From Clostridia bacterium (lineage in GTDB: Bacteria; Bacillota; Clostridia; Christensenellales; Borkfalkiaceae): a stretch of 64,000 nt of DNA. The translations under genes and the position numbers were made by a program. Position 1 is the first letter of the stretch. Every line of letters starts with the position of its first letter. Below, one piece after another: positions 1 through 9,056 of this stretch. The notes under the pieces are model-generated. The model worked only from the letters and a program-made list of their open reading frames with translations, did no database searches and was not told where the DNA came from. The stretch covers positions 1-64,000 of the forward strand of contig JAFYWI010000006.1 of assembly GCA_017558105.1 (NCBI GenBank), written 5' to 3'.

Positions 1-1
1 A

Positions 2-928
2 ATTCCAACGATAAGTGAAAAAACCTTTGTTTATACTGGCGAAACACAAAAGCCAACAATATTAGAAAGCAAACTATACACAATAGTAAATAATGGTGGC
101 GTAAACGTAGGTACTTACCAAGTTGTTATTTCGTTAGCAGACTCTACTAACTATAATTGGTCTAACGGCAATATTGAAGATATTACCTATACCTACTATA
201 TAGAAAAAGCAACAAACGAATTTACGTTAAACCCAAATTTAAGCAAAATAACTTGGGTTTATGGCGAAGAACAAGGGGTTGCTACTCTTGGCAAGTCAAC
301 TTTTGGTAACGTTTCAGTTGTTTACGTAGACGGCGAAAATAACCAATATAACGTAATACCAACTAACGCAGGCGAATACAAGGCCGTATTTAGCGTAGTA
401 GGAACAGAAAACTATTACTACTTAGAAGCCGAAATAATATTTGTAATAAAAAAGGCAAGTGTAAATTTACCTACAAGCCCACAAAATAAATCTTATACGG
501 GCAGTAAACTTGTTGCAGACGTTGTAGAAAATTCACTTTATACAATAGTAAATAATGGTGGCGTAAACGTTGGCGAATATAACGTTACCTACACACTTAA
601 AAACGACGTTAACTACAAGTGGGCAGACGAAAAGGAAGGCGCAACTAGAACGTACGTATTTGCTATAACAAAAGCAACTAATAGTTGGGCTCTAAATCCA
701 AGCATATCTAAAAACACTTGGGCTTATGGTGAAGAAGCAGGTGTATTAAACATTGGTAATGCAAGTTTTGGCATGCCAAATATAAAATATATCGACCAAA
801 ACAATAAAGAATATAAAGAAGCACCAACTAATGTTGGCACTTATAGGGCAGTTGTTAGTGTTGTAGGAACAGAAAATTACACAGCTTTAACAACAACAAT
901 TAACTTTACAATAGAAAAGGTTATATTA
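2..928 (+). repeat. Two tandem ~154-codon Ig-like units
   Basis: The protein-level units span about 2-463 and 464-928. Nearly identical DNA blocks encoding IVNNGGVNVG lie at 80-108 and 542-570, 462 bp apart. The TWxYGEE blocks at about 251 and 716 are 465 bp apart. More copies may lie upstream of the window. Confidence 0.75.
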
Positions 929-2512
929 ACAATAACTGCACCGCAATTTGTAGATACTATTTTCTATGAAAATAAAGTTGATTTAAATAATGAAAGTAAT
1001 TTTGTGGCACTGCCAACAATAGATAAAAACGTTTTAGGCGAATTTGTTTATGAATTACCATTAGGTCAACAAATAGAAGATGGCAAGGTAAAAGTTAAAG
1101 TTACCTTTATAACGGTAGATAGCGTAAATTACCAAGTTGCTAGCGAAGTATATGCAACAATAAACGTTAAAACTGTTGCAACAATAGGTTCTGTAAACTA
1201 TGGCAGTATAGAAAGTGCATTGCTTAACGCCGTTAGTGGAGACGTCGTTTGGGTAACTGCAGGCGACGTAAATATTGAAATTACGTCTGATTGTGAAATT
1301 CTAAGTGACGTAATATTGAATATTCCATATGAAGGAAAAGATATGAATTCTAACGGAAAGGCAGAGTTAACGGATAAAACTGTAAATAATATAAATGCTT
1401 TAACCGTTGTTACTGTAAAAGAAAACGTTACCCTAACGAATTATGGCACTATTCAAGTTACAGGTCAACTTTCTGGTGGTGGCGGTGGAGGCGCTTACGC
1501 AGGGCATACTGCAGGTAAAACTGCAAAAGTTGTATTAAAAGCAAACGCTATTATTAACAACGTTGGTGGCACTATAAAATTATTTGGTTTAATTTTAGAA
1601 AGCTATAACGACAACGGAAGCCAAGTTATAATTGATGGTGGTAATTTGTATATGCCTTTCGTTGTAAGGGACTTTAGGGGTGGTTCGTATATGTACGCCG
1701 TATATGATAATAAGCAAGCAACGGCTTTTAACGAATTTGAACTAAGAAACATCACCTCTTTAGTAACTGTAAAAAATAGTGCAAATGTTTATGGGTATGC
1801 AAACCTTGCTACAAGCAAATTAATTGGTAGTGGTACTCAACAAAACGCAACTACTATTAACTTGGTAAGCACAAATTCTACTGCAATAATACATTTCGCT
1901 AATAACAACGGTTATTTAACTTCTAAATACAACATAACAGATGATGGATATACTGGGGGAGATACTTGGGCTGATGGTATACTAGATTTAGATATTTTTG
2001 GTGGTGCTACGGCAGAAGCTATGAGTTTGAAAGTTAATACTGGTTTGGGTAATACAACCGTATCTACTGAAAATGTATTTTTTCCAATTTCTTGGAGACT
2101 TAATATCTCTTTAAACGGTTTAGATGGTGAAGAATGCAATTATACAATGAACTACAAATATAAAATAATGCCGGGTGGTGTATTTACTGTAGGCGAAGGT
2201 GCTAACTTAACTATAAAAACCCTTGCAGTTTATACGCAACAAGCAATAACTGACGTTAACGATATTAGTACTGGCTTAACTTTGCCTTATAGCGAAACTG
2301 TTGGAGATGGTCAATTTATAGTAGAAACCGGTGGTAGCGTTACCATAACAAAAGGTAACGTTGGTGGCGCAATAAAGGTGGTAGAAGGTGGAAGTTTTGT
2401 AAATAATGGTACGTCTAGCGTAACTGCATATGAGGTAAAAGAATTAACAGGTTCTAGTATCTTTGCAAACTGCAAGGTGGAAAATATTAATTTAAGTCTT
2501 ACGTTAGTATAA
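2..2512 (+). CDS. Large surface protein with Ig-like repeats (5' truncated)
   Basis: The frame is open from the first codon at base 2, so this is the C-terminal 836 residues of a larger protein whose start lies outside the window. The first ~310 residues hold two copies of a ~154-residue unit. Each unit has a YTG...YTIVNNGGVNVG half and a TWxYGEExGV...TNxGxYxAVxSVxGTENY half, the style of MBG/YDG Ig-like modules in clostridial surface proteins. Downstream lies a region of short beta strands with a Gly-rich loop (around 1476-1494) that resembles a parallel beta-helix. No sortase motif or C-terminal membrane anchor is visible before the stop at 2510. The gtrA-like gene follows after 23 bases. 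The role is probably adhesion or cell-surface structure; no enzyme motif was recognised. Confidence 0.8.
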   Translation: MPTISEKTFVYTGETQKPTILESKLYTIVNNGGVNVGTYQVVISLADSTNYNWSNGNIEDITYTYYIEKATNEFTLNPNLSKITWVYGEEQGVATLGKSTFGNVSVVYVDGENNQYNVIPTNAGEYKAVFSVVGTENYYYLEAEIIFVIKKASVNLPTSPQNKSYTGSKLVADVVENSLYTIVNNGGVNVGEYNVTYTLKNDVNYKWADEKEGATRTYVFAITKATNSWALNPSISKNTWAYGEEAGVLNIGNASFGMPNIKYIDQNNKEYKEAPTNVGTYRAVVSVVGTENYTALTTTINFTIEKVILTITAPQFVDTIFYENKVDLNNESNFVALPTIDKNVLGEFVYELPLGQQIEDGKVKVKVTFITVDSVNYQVASEVYATINVKTVATIGSVNYGSIESALLNAVSGDVVWVTAGDVNIEITSDCEILSDVILNIPYEGKDMNSNGKAELTDKTVNNINALTVVTVKENVTLTNYGTIQVTGQLSGGGGGGAYAGHTAGKTAKVVLKANAIINNVGGTIKLFGLILESYNDNGSQVIIDGGNLYMPFVVRDFRGGSYMYAVYDNKQATAFNEFELRNITSLVTVKNSANVYGYANLATSKLIGSGTQQNATTINLVSTNSTAIIHFANNNGYLTSKYNITDDGYTGGDTWADGILDLDIFGGATAEAMSLKVNTGLGNTTVSTENVFFPISWRLNISLNGLDGEECNYTMNYKYKIMPGGVFTVGEGANLTIKTLAVYTQQAITDVNDISTGLTLPYSETVGDGQFIVETGGSVTITKGNVGGAIKVVEGGSFVNNGTSSVTAYEVKELTGSSIFANCKVENINLSLTLV

Positions 2513-2535
2513 GAAATTATTTAGGAGAAAAATAT

Positions 2536-2967
2536 ATGCAAAACAAAAAAGAATTAATTCAAGCGTTAAAGTTTTTAGGTTTTTCAGTAAGTGCAGGGGT
2601 AATACAAGTACTTTCTTTTACCTTGCTTAACGAAATATTATTGGTAGATTATTGGGTTAGTTATTTAACTGCATTAATACTTTCTGTCTTATGGAATTTT
2701 ACCTTAAACAGAAAATTTACCTTTAAGTCTGCATCTAACGTGCCAATAGCAATGTTAAAGGTTGCTCTTTTCTATGCAGTATTTACACCATTATCTACTT
2801 TAGGTGGCGATTATTTAGAAAGCATTGGTTGGAACGAATATTTGGTTTTAGCAATTTCTATGGCGCTTAATTTCGTGTTAGAATACGTATACCAAAAGTT
2901 CTTTGTATTTACCGACGTCTTAAATAAAAAAGAAGATGTAAAAGAAGAACCTAAAGAAGAAAAGTAA
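2536..2967 (+). CDS. GtrA-family membrane protein
   Basis: This 143-residue protein has four predicted membrane segments (about 13-34, 39-58, 72-90 and 101-120) and the family hallmark NRKFTF at about 57-62, followed later by a second aromatic/basic patch and FVF near the end. GtrA proteins are thought to help move polyprenyl-linked sugars across the membrane for cell-surface glycosylation. The C-terminus is a short charged Lys/Glu tail. An AGGAG site lies about 8 nt before the ATG. It sits 23 bases after the surface-protein gene and a terminator follows, so it is the last gene of that transcript. A link to glycosylation of the upstream protein is only inference. Confidence 0.85.
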   Translation: MQNKKELIQALKFLGFSVSAGVIQVLSFTLLNEILLVDYWVSYLTALILSVLWNFTLNRKFTFKSASNVPIAMLKVALFYAVFTPLSTLGGDYLESIGWNEYLVLAISMALNFVLEYVYQKFFVFTDVLNKKEDVKEEPKEEK

Positions 2968-3003
2968 TGAAGTAAAGCTTAATAAAAATTATTTTTTAAC
3001 TAC

Positions 3004-3038
3004 AAAAAGCACTTAAAAATTAAGTGCTTTTTTATTTT
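3004..3038 (+). terminator. Rho-independent terminator after the gtrA-like gene
   Basis: A 12-bp perfect stem (3004-3015 with 3021-3032), a 5-nt loop and a T-rich tail. It ends the surface-protein/gtrA transcript. Confidence 0.9.
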
Positions 3039-3166
3039 GTCAAAAGTAAACAAAAGGTTGCAAAGTATTTTAACAAATTACAATATTTTTGCATATAATA
3101 TATATTATGTATATTAATGCAAAGTTATATGTGCAAATTAGTTCAATTTAATGTGTTTGGCAATGT

Positions 3167-3202
3167 CTTATATTATAAATATAATCTTATATTATAAATA
3201 AT
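3167..3202 (+). repeat. Tandem AT-rich direct repeat upstream of the XRE-GlmM gene
   Basis: A 19-bp unit at 3167-3185 beginning cttatattataaat is repeated immediately at 3186-3202 with two bases missing. It ends 15 bases before the start codon of a protein that carries its own DNA-binding domain, so it could be an operator or contain the promoter. A possible -10 (TATAAT, 3094-3099) lies further upstream, but its -35 is poor. Confidence 0.5.
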
Positions 3203-3217
3203 TTTTGGAGTTTTTAT

Positions 3218-4840
3218 ATGACTATTGGCAAAAAAATTTCTTATTTAAGAAACTTAATAGGGCTAACGCAAGAAGAATTAGCAGAAGAAATTGGCGTTTC
3301 TAGGCAAACGATATCTAAATGGGAAATAGACCAAATGCTACCCCAAACGGATAAGGTTGTTTTGCTATGTAAAACTTTCAAAGTTACTACAGATGAACTA
3401 TTGATAGATAATATTGTATTAAACAACGTAAACGATTCTTTGCAAAGCAATAATAAATATTTTGGCACAGATGGTTTTAGGGGTGAAGCGAATAAAGATT
3501 TAACTTCTATGCACGCATATAAAGTAGGCAGATTTTTGGGTTGGTATTATTCTTCTAAACTTTCTGGTTGCGAAAAGACTAACTATAAACCCAAAATAGT
3601 AATCGGTAAAGATACAAGGCGTTCAAGTTATATGTTAGAATACGCGTTAGTTGCCGGCTTAACGGCTTCTGGGGCAGATGCGTATATGTTGCACGTTACC
3701 ACCACTCCAAGCGTTTCTTATATTACTAAACAAGATGAATTTGATTGTGGCATAATGATAACTGCATCTCATAACCCTTATTACGATAACGGCATTAAAA
3801 TAATAAATAAATACGGCGAAAAATTAGAAGAAAAAACTATATCTTATATAGAAGCCTATTTAGATAATAACCTTAAAAAATTAAACGTTTTAGGGGCAGA
3901 TTTACCGCTTGCAACCAAAGAAAAAGTTGGGTGTATTATAGACTACGTTTCTGGTAGAAATCGTTATTTAGGCTATTTAATTTCTATAGCGTCTCACTCT
4001 TATAAAAAACTAAAAATTGGCATAGATTGTGCAAATGGTTCAAGTTGGTGGTTAGGTAAGGCTCTATTTACTGCGTTAGGAGCAAATATTTTTGTTATTG
4101 GTGATGAGCCAAACGGGTTAAACGTTAACGAAAATTGCGGGTCTACACATCTTGAAAAACTAAAAAAACTTGTTAAAGAACAACGTTTAGATATGGGTTT
4201 TGCCTTTGACGGCGATGCAGATAGATGCTTGGCTATTGATGAATTTGGAAACGTTGTAGATGGCGATAAAATTTTATATATTTTAGGTAAAAGGTTAAAA
4301 AATCGTGGAATATTAAACGAAAACACCCTTGTTTGCACCGTTATGTCTAATAGTGGTTTATTAGAATCATTAGAAAAAGTGGGCATAAAAGCCGTTCAAA
4401 CACAGGTTGGCGATAAGTACGTTTACGAAAAAATGCAAGAAAATGATTATAGGCTAGGTGGCGAACAATCTGGGCATATTATAGTTAAAAAGTATGCAAC
4501 TACTGGCGACGGTTTGCTTACTGCCATTATGATTTTAGAAGAAGTTTTAGATGAGAAAACAACCCTTTCTAAACTATGTGAAGAGGTTATTTTGTACCCA
4601 AATTACCTTAAAAACGTTAAAGTAAAAGATAAAAATATGGTATTTGAAGATGAAAAAGTTTTAGAAAAAGTAAAAGAAATAGAGTGTAAAATTAACGGCA
4701 AAGGAAGGGTGCTTTTTAGAAAAAGTGGCACGGAACCAATAGTTAGAATTATGGTTGAAACAGAAAGTAAAAAAGACTGCGAAAACTACCTTGAAGAAAT
4801 AGTAAACGTTATAAAAAATAGGGGGTATGCTCTTGACTGA
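3218..4840 (+). CDS. glmM: XRE helix-turn-helix / phosphoglucosamine mutase fusion
   Basis: GlmM converts glucosamine-6-P to glucosamine-1-P for UDP-GlcNAc and peptidoglycan. Residues 1-~65 form an XRE domain (TQEELAEEIG at 17-26, recognition helix SRQTISKWE at 28-36). From residue 80 a complete alpha-D-phosphohexomutase begins with KYFGTDGFRGE. All four functional loops are intact: phosphoserine S184 in TASHNP, metal-binding DGDADR at 331-336, sugar-binding GGEQSG at 414-419 and the phosphate loop RKSGTEP at 501-507. These match the GlmM subfamily. A typical GlmM has about 450 residues and no DNA-binding domain. A GGAG lies 8-10 nt before the ATG, and no start codon with a ribosome site exists at the domain junction, so the fusion looks real. 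The next gene overlaps by 14 nt. DNA binding or autoregulation is inference. Confidence 0.9.
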   Translation: MTIGKKISYLRNLIGLTQEELAEEIGVSRQTISKWEIDQMLPQTDKVVLLCKTFKVTTDELLIDNIVLNNVNDSLQSNNKYFGTDGFRGEANKDLTSMHAYKVGRFLGWYYSSKLSGCEKTNYKPKIVIGKDTRRSSYMLEYALVAGLTASGADAYMLHVTTTPSVSYITKQDEFDCGIMITASHNPYYDNGIKIINKYGEKLEEKTISYIEAYLDNNLKKLNVLGADLPLATKEKVGCIIDYVSGRNRYLGYLISIASHSYKKLKIGIDCANGSSWWLGKALFTALGANIFVIGDEPNGLNVNENCGSTHLEKLKKLVKEQRLDMGFAFDGDADRCLAIDEFGNVVDGDKILYILGKRLKNRGILNENTLVCTVMSNSGLLESLEKVGIKAVQTQVGDKYVYEKMQENDYRLGGEQSGHIIVKKYATTGDGLLTAIMILEEVLDEKTTLSKLCEEVILYPNYLKNVKVKDKNMVFEDEKVLEKVKEIECKINGKGRVLFRKSGTEPIVRIMVETESKKDCENYLEEIVNVIKNRGYALD

Positions 4841-5495
4841 TAAAATAAAAAATAAAGACCTTTTTGCTACTGATGATTTCGACTTTGCTTTTTTTATAAA
4901 TCGCTTTGAATTTCCTTGGGAAATCGTGTGTAATATAAAAGAATTTTTTGCTAATTTTAACGTAAAAAATTACAATAATTATACCGAAATAGAAGAAGGA
5001 ATTTTCGTTAGTAAAAACGTTAAAATACATAAAAATGCTACACTAATTCCGCCCGTAATTATTGGCGAAAATACCGAAGTTAGAACGGGCGCATATATTA
5101 GGGGAAACGTAATTATTGGTAAAAATTGCGTAGTAGGAAATTCAACTGAATTAAAAAATTGTGTTTTATTAAATAACGTTCAAGTTCCCCATTATAATTA
5201 CGTTGGAGATTCCGTTTTAGGCAACCACTCTCATTTAGGTGCTGGCGCAATTTGTTCTAACTTAAAAATAGACGGAAAAAACGTTGTAGTTCACGGAAAA
5301 GAAAATTTTAATACAAACACTAGAAAATTCGGTGCTGTTTTAGCTGACAATGCAGAAGTAGGTTGCAACTCTGTTCTAAACCCAGGCACAATAATTGGTA
5401 AAAATACAATAGTTTACCCGTTAACTAGTTTAAGGGGTGTTTACGAAGAAAATAAAATAGTAAAAGGTTCTAAAAACGTTATTCAAAAAATTTAA
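4827..5495 (+). CDS. Left-handed beta-helix acyltransferase (GlmU C-terminal-like)
   Basis: A 222-residue protein with no nucleotidyltransferase domain. From about residue 60 it shows hexapeptide turns (NATLIPPVIIGENTEV, GNVIIGKNCVVG) and the region HYNYVGDSVLGNHSHLGAGA, which resembles the acetyl-CoA-binding part of GlmU. GlmU acetylates glucosamine-1-P, the product of the overlapping upstream enzyme, so a role in UDP-GlcNAc synthesis fits well but is inferred. The ATG at 4827 lies only 1 nt after the GGGGG at 4821-4825. The TTG at 4833 is 7 nt from it and may be the true start; otherwise translation is coupled to the upstream gene. It could instead act on another sugar nucleotide. Confidence 0.75.
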   Translation: MLLTDKIKNKDLFATDDFDFAFFINRFEFPWEIVCNIKEFFANFNVKNYNNYTEIEEGIFVSKNVKIHKNATLIPPVIIGENTEVRTGAYIRGNVIIGKNCVVGNSTELKNCVLLNNVQVPHYNYVGDSVLGNHSHLGAGAICSNLKIDGKNVVVHGKENFNTNTRKFGAVLADNAEVGCNSVLNPGTIIGKNTIVYPLTSLRGVYEENKIVKGSKNVIQKI

Positions 5496-5515
5496 TAGTA
5501 AAAACAAAACCTAAT

Positions 5516-5550
5516 AAAAAGCACGAAAAGAAATTTTTGTGCTTTTATTT
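5516..5550 (+). terminator. Terminator after the GlmM/acyltransferase pair
   Basis: An AAAAGCAC...GTGCTTTT stem (5517-5524 with 5539-5546), with extra A/T pairing in the loop and a T-rich 3' side. Confidence 0.8.
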
Positions 5551-5622
5551 ATTTTTTAAGTGTATTTTGTCCTAAAATACAAAAAATGGTGTAAATTTTT
5601 ACTTTTTTATTGTTGCACAATG

Positions 5623-5651
5623 TTGACAATATATGGTAAATATATTAAAAT
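5623..5651 (+). promoter_or_regulatory. Promoter of the pgi-glycogen operon
   Basis: TTGACA at 5623-5628, a 17-nt spacer and TAAAAT at 5646-5651. It lies 41 bases before the pgi start and follows the terminator of the previous unit. Confidence 0.8.
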
Positions 5652-5692
5652 ATATTTAAGCAAATAATTGTATTAAACTACTTGGAGGAATT

Positions 5693-7123
5693 ATGAACTA
5701 CAAAAACTTAAAATGGCGTAAAAATATGGCGCTAAAATTAGACTACAACAATATGATGGCAGAATACGTTGGCGCAGAACAAGGCTTTACCAACGACTTA
5801 TTTGCTTCTAACACTAAATTGGTTAAAAATGCCTTTAATACCGTAAAAGAAAATCGTGGCAAAGGTATGATGGGTTGGACTGAACTACCTTATAATCAAA
5901 ACGAAATAGTAGAAGATATTATTGCAACTGCAAAAGATATAAAAAAGAAATTCGACAATTTCGTTGTATTAGGTATCGGTGGCTCTGCATTAGGTCCAAT
6001 AGCAGTATTCCAAGCACTATGCCATTTAAGACATAACGAACTTCCTAAAAAGGTAAGAAAAGCACCTAAACTTTACGTTGAAGATAACGTAGACCCAGAA
6101 AGAATGAACGCTTTATTAGACGTTATAGACGTAGAAAAAACAATGTTCAACGTAGTAACAAAAAGTGGCTCTACAAGTGAAACTATGTCGCAATATCTAA
6201 TTATTATGGACATTTTGAAGAAAAAATTAGGCGACAAAGCAAAAGACCATATGATAGCAACCACTTCTATGTCTAAAGGTAACCTAATTAAAATAGCAAA
6301 AGAAGAAAACTTAAAAACTTTCTATATTCCAGACGGGGTTGGTGGCAGATTTTCAGAACTTTGCCCAGTAGGTTTATTACCTGCAGCAGTAGTTGGCATA
6401 GATATTAAAGAACTTTTAGCCGGCGCTAAATTTATGGACAAAATTTGTATGAACCCAAGCGTTAAGAAAAACCCTGCTTTATTACTTGCACTTTTACAAT
6501 ACGAAAGTATGAAAAACGGCAAAAACATCGGTGTTATGATGCCTTATGCAGATAGCCTAAAATATATTGCAGACTGGTATTGTCAACTTTGGGCAGAAAG
6601 TTTAGGTAAGGCAGTAGATAACGAAGGTAACTACGTTTATGCAGGTCAAACCCCTGTTAAAGCACTTGGCGTTACCGACCAACACTCTCAAGTACAACTT
6701 TACAGAGAAGGTCCATTTGATAAAGTTATTACAATTTTAGCAGTAGAAAACTTCCGTTCTTCTGTAGAAATTAGCCAAGGTTTACCACATATTCCAGACG
6801 TAAACTTCTTATGTGGCCACACTATGAACGAACTTATCAATACCGAAAGGGAAGCAACCGAATACGCGTTAACTACGGCAAATAGGCCAAACCATACAAT
6901 CTATTTAAACGAAGTAAACGCATTTACAATTGGTCAACTTTTATTTATGTTCGAAATGCAAACTGCATTTGCAGGTGCAATGCTTAATATAGATACTTTC
7001 AACCAACCAGGTGTAGAAGGTGGCAAAAACGCAACTTACGCATTGTTTGGCAGAAAGGGCTACGAAAAAACCAAAGAAGAAATGGATAATTCTCCAAAGA
7101 AAAACGAAAAGTATTTTTGTTAA
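5693..7123 (+). CDS. pgi: Glucose-6-phosphate isomerase
   Basis: Cytoplasmic interconversion of glucose-6-P and fructose-6-P. The family signatures are clear: GIGGSALGP from residue 94, the phosphate-binding KSGSTSET from 157 and GGRFSELCPVGL. The length of 476 fits the Firmicutes form. The first ATG is preceded by GGAGG at 5684-5688 with a slightly short 4-nt gap. An internal Met at codon 12 (MALKLDYNN) would match the usual N-terminus but has no ribosome site. It is the first gene of a seven-gene glycogen operon, linking glycolysis to glucose-1-P storage. Confidence 0.96.
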   Translation: MNYKNLKWRKNMALKLDYNNMMAEYVGAEQGFTNDLFASNTKLVKNAFNTVKENRGKGMMGWTELPYNQNEIVEDIIATAKDIKKKFDNFVVLGIGGSALGPIAVFQALCHLRHNELPKKVRKAPKLYVEDNVDPERMNALLDVIDVEKTMFNVVTKSGSTSETMSQYLIIMDILKKKLGDKAKDHMIATTSMSKGNLIKIAKEENLKTFYIPDGVGGRFSELCPVGLLPAAVVGIDIKELLAGAKFMDKICMNPSVKKNPALLLALLQYESMKNGKNIGVMMPYADSLKYIADWYCQLWAESLGKAVDNEGNYVYAGQTPVKALGVTDQHSQVQLYREGPFDKVITILAVENFRSSVEISQGLPHIPDVNFLCGHTMNELINTEREATEYALTTANRPNHTIYLNEVNAFTIGQLLFMFEMQTAFAGAMLNIDTFNQPGVEGGKNATYALFGRKGYEKTKEEMDNSPKKNEKYFC

Positions 7124-7144
7124 TTTTATTAAAAAAGGTTTAAT

Positions 7145-9043
7145 ATGGCAAAAAAAGTAAAAAGCGCACAAGCAAATAATTCAATAGACTTACCAGTTTA
7201 TTTGTTCCATCAAGGCACAAATTATAATGCCTTTAAGTTTTTTGGCGCTCATTTTACAGAAAATAACGGCAAAAAGGGGGTAACGTTTAGAACTTATGCC
7301 CCTAATGCCGAATCCGTTGCCGTAGTTGGTGAGTTTAACAATTGGTCGCCACAAAACCACTATATGCAAAGAATTAGCAAAAACGGAGTTTACGAACTTT
7401 TTATAGAAAACGTAAAACTCTTTGATAATTATAAGTTTGCTATAACTCGTAAGGGCAAAACCACGTTAAAAGCAGACCCGTTTGCATTTCATAGCGAAAC
7501 CCCACCTAAAACGGCATCTAAAGTATACGAATTAGAAGGCTATTCTTGGCAAGACGGCGAATATATTAATAATAAAACCACCGTTTACGATAAACCCGTT
7601 AACGTTTACGAAGTTAATTTACACTCTTGGAAGCGCCACGAAAACGGCGACTATTTTTCTTACCGCCAATTAGCAGAAGAATTAGTGCCTTACGTAAAAG
7701 AAATGGGGTATACCCACGTAGAGTTTATGCCTTTAGCAGAACACCCTTTTGATGGCTCTTGGGGTTACCAAGTAACAGGGTATTATGCAATAACTTCAAG
7801 GTTTGGTACACCTAAAGATTTTATGTATTTAGTAGACGTGTTCCACCAAAACGGAATTGGGGTTATTTTAGATTGGGTTCCTGCACACTTTCCAAAAGAC
7901 GAACACGGCTTATACGAATATGACGGAACGTGTTGCTACGAATATAAAGAATGGCATAAAAAAGAACATAAAGGTTGGGGGACAAGGGTTTTTAATCTTG
8001 GCAAAAACGAAGTAAAAAGTTTTTTAATTTCCAACGCAATGTTCTTGTTAGAAAAATTTCATTTAGACGGGTTAAGGGTAGACGCCGTTGCTTCTATGTT
8101 GTATTTAGATTACGACAAGAAGCCTGGCGAATGGTTTCCTAATAAATATGGCGAAAAGTTTAACTTAGAAGCCATAGAATTTTTTAAGCAACTAAATACT
8201 GCAGTTTTTGCTTCTTTTCCAAACGTATTATTGATAGCAGAAGAATCAACTGCATACGCTAATATAACAAAGCCCGTTTACGATGGTGGCTTAGGCTTTA
8301 ACTTTAAGTGGAATATGGGCTGGATGAACGACGTATTATCTTATATGGAAACAGACCCTTATTTTAGAAGTGGCATACACGATAAAATTACCTTTTCTTT
8401 GTGTTATGCTTTTAGCGAAAATTACGTGCTACCAATTTCGCACGATGAAGTTGTGCACGGCAAAAAATCTCTATTAGACAAAATGAGTGGAGATATTTTT
8501 AATAAGTTTGCTCAAATTCGTGCGTTTAACGCGTATATGTTTGCACATCCTGGTAAAAAACTTAACTTTATGGGCAACGAATACGGGCAATTTAAAGAGT
8601 GGGATTATAAAGAAGGGTTAGAATTTTTTATGTTAAAATACCCACTACATAAAAAACTTTTAGGTTTTAATAAAGAATTAAACCATCTTTACAAAGGAAA
8701 CAAGCCTTTATACGAAATAGAAGACTCTTGGGACGGCTTTAATTGGATATCCGTTGATGAAAGAGATAATAATATAATAGCCTTTACCAGAACAGATAAG
8801 GGTGGAAATAAAATTTACGTTTTAATAAATTTCTCTGGTAACGAATATTTTGATTATAGGCTTGGCGTAGAAAAAGGGAAATATAAAATTATTCTTAATA
8901 CCGACGACGTTAAGTTTGGTGGCAACGGGTTAAATAAAACAAGGGTTTATAAATCTGTAAAAAAACCTGCCCACAATAGTGTAAATTCAATTTCAATAAA
9001 CGTGCCTAAATTTAGTGCGTTTTACTTTGTAAAAACAAAATAA
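7145..9043 (+). CDS. glgB: 1,4-alpha-glucan branching enzyme
   Basis: A GH13_9 enzyme that creates alpha-1,6 branches in glycogen. It has an N-terminal CBM48 module (about 38-125, with [21 protein letters not shown]), then the catalytic barrel and a C-terminal beta domain. Catalytic features are present: nucleophile D313 in GLRVDAV, the acid/base glutamate in AEEST (E366 region) and SHDEVVHGK. The length of 632 matches the family. It starts 21 bases after pgi and ends 13 bases before glgC. It is cytoplasmic, with no signal peptide. Confidence 0.97.
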   Translation: MAKKVKSAQANNSIDLPVYLFHQGTNYNAFKFFGAHFTENNGKKGVTFRTYAPNAESVAVVGEFNNWSPQNHYMQRISKNGVYELFIENVKLFDNYKFAITRKGKTTLKADPFAFHSETPPKTASKVYELEGYSWQDGEYINNKTTVYDKPVNVYEVNLHSWKRHENGDYFSYRQLAEELVPYVKEMGYTHVEFMPLAEHPFDGSWGYQVTGYYAITSRFGTPKDFMYLVDVFHQNGIGVILDWVPAHFPKDEHGLYEYDGTCCYEYKEWHKKEHKGWGTRVFNLGKNEVKSFLISNAMFLLEKFHLDGLRVDAVASMLYLDYDKKPGEWFPNKYGEKFNLEAIEFFKQLNTAVFASFPNVLLIAEESTAYANITKPVYDGGLGFNFKWNMGWMNDVLSYMETDPYFRSGIHDKITFSLCYAFSENYVLPISHDEVVHGKKSLLDKMSGDIFNKFAQIRAFNAYMFAHPGKKLNFMGNEYGQFKEWDYKEGLEFFMLKYPLHKKLLGFNKELNHLYKGNKPLYEIEDSWDGFNWISVDERDNNIIAFTRTDKGGNKIYVLINFSGNEYFDYRLGVEKGKYKIILNTDDVKFGGNGLNKTRVYKSVKKPAHNSVNSISINVPKFSAFYFVKTK

Positions 9044-9056
9044 AGGGGAAATAAAA

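Noticed and set aside
2..928. Repeated blocks near the left edge as a CRISPR or mobile-element repeat
   Set aside because: The repeats are in frame, about 462 bp apart, diverged at the DNA level and encode Ig-like protein units.
3218..4840. XRE-GlmM junction as a sequencing frameshift joining two genes
   Set aside because: The frame is continuous and there is no leftover stop or start at the junction. No ribosome site precedes the GlmM part, and the linker reads as normal protein.
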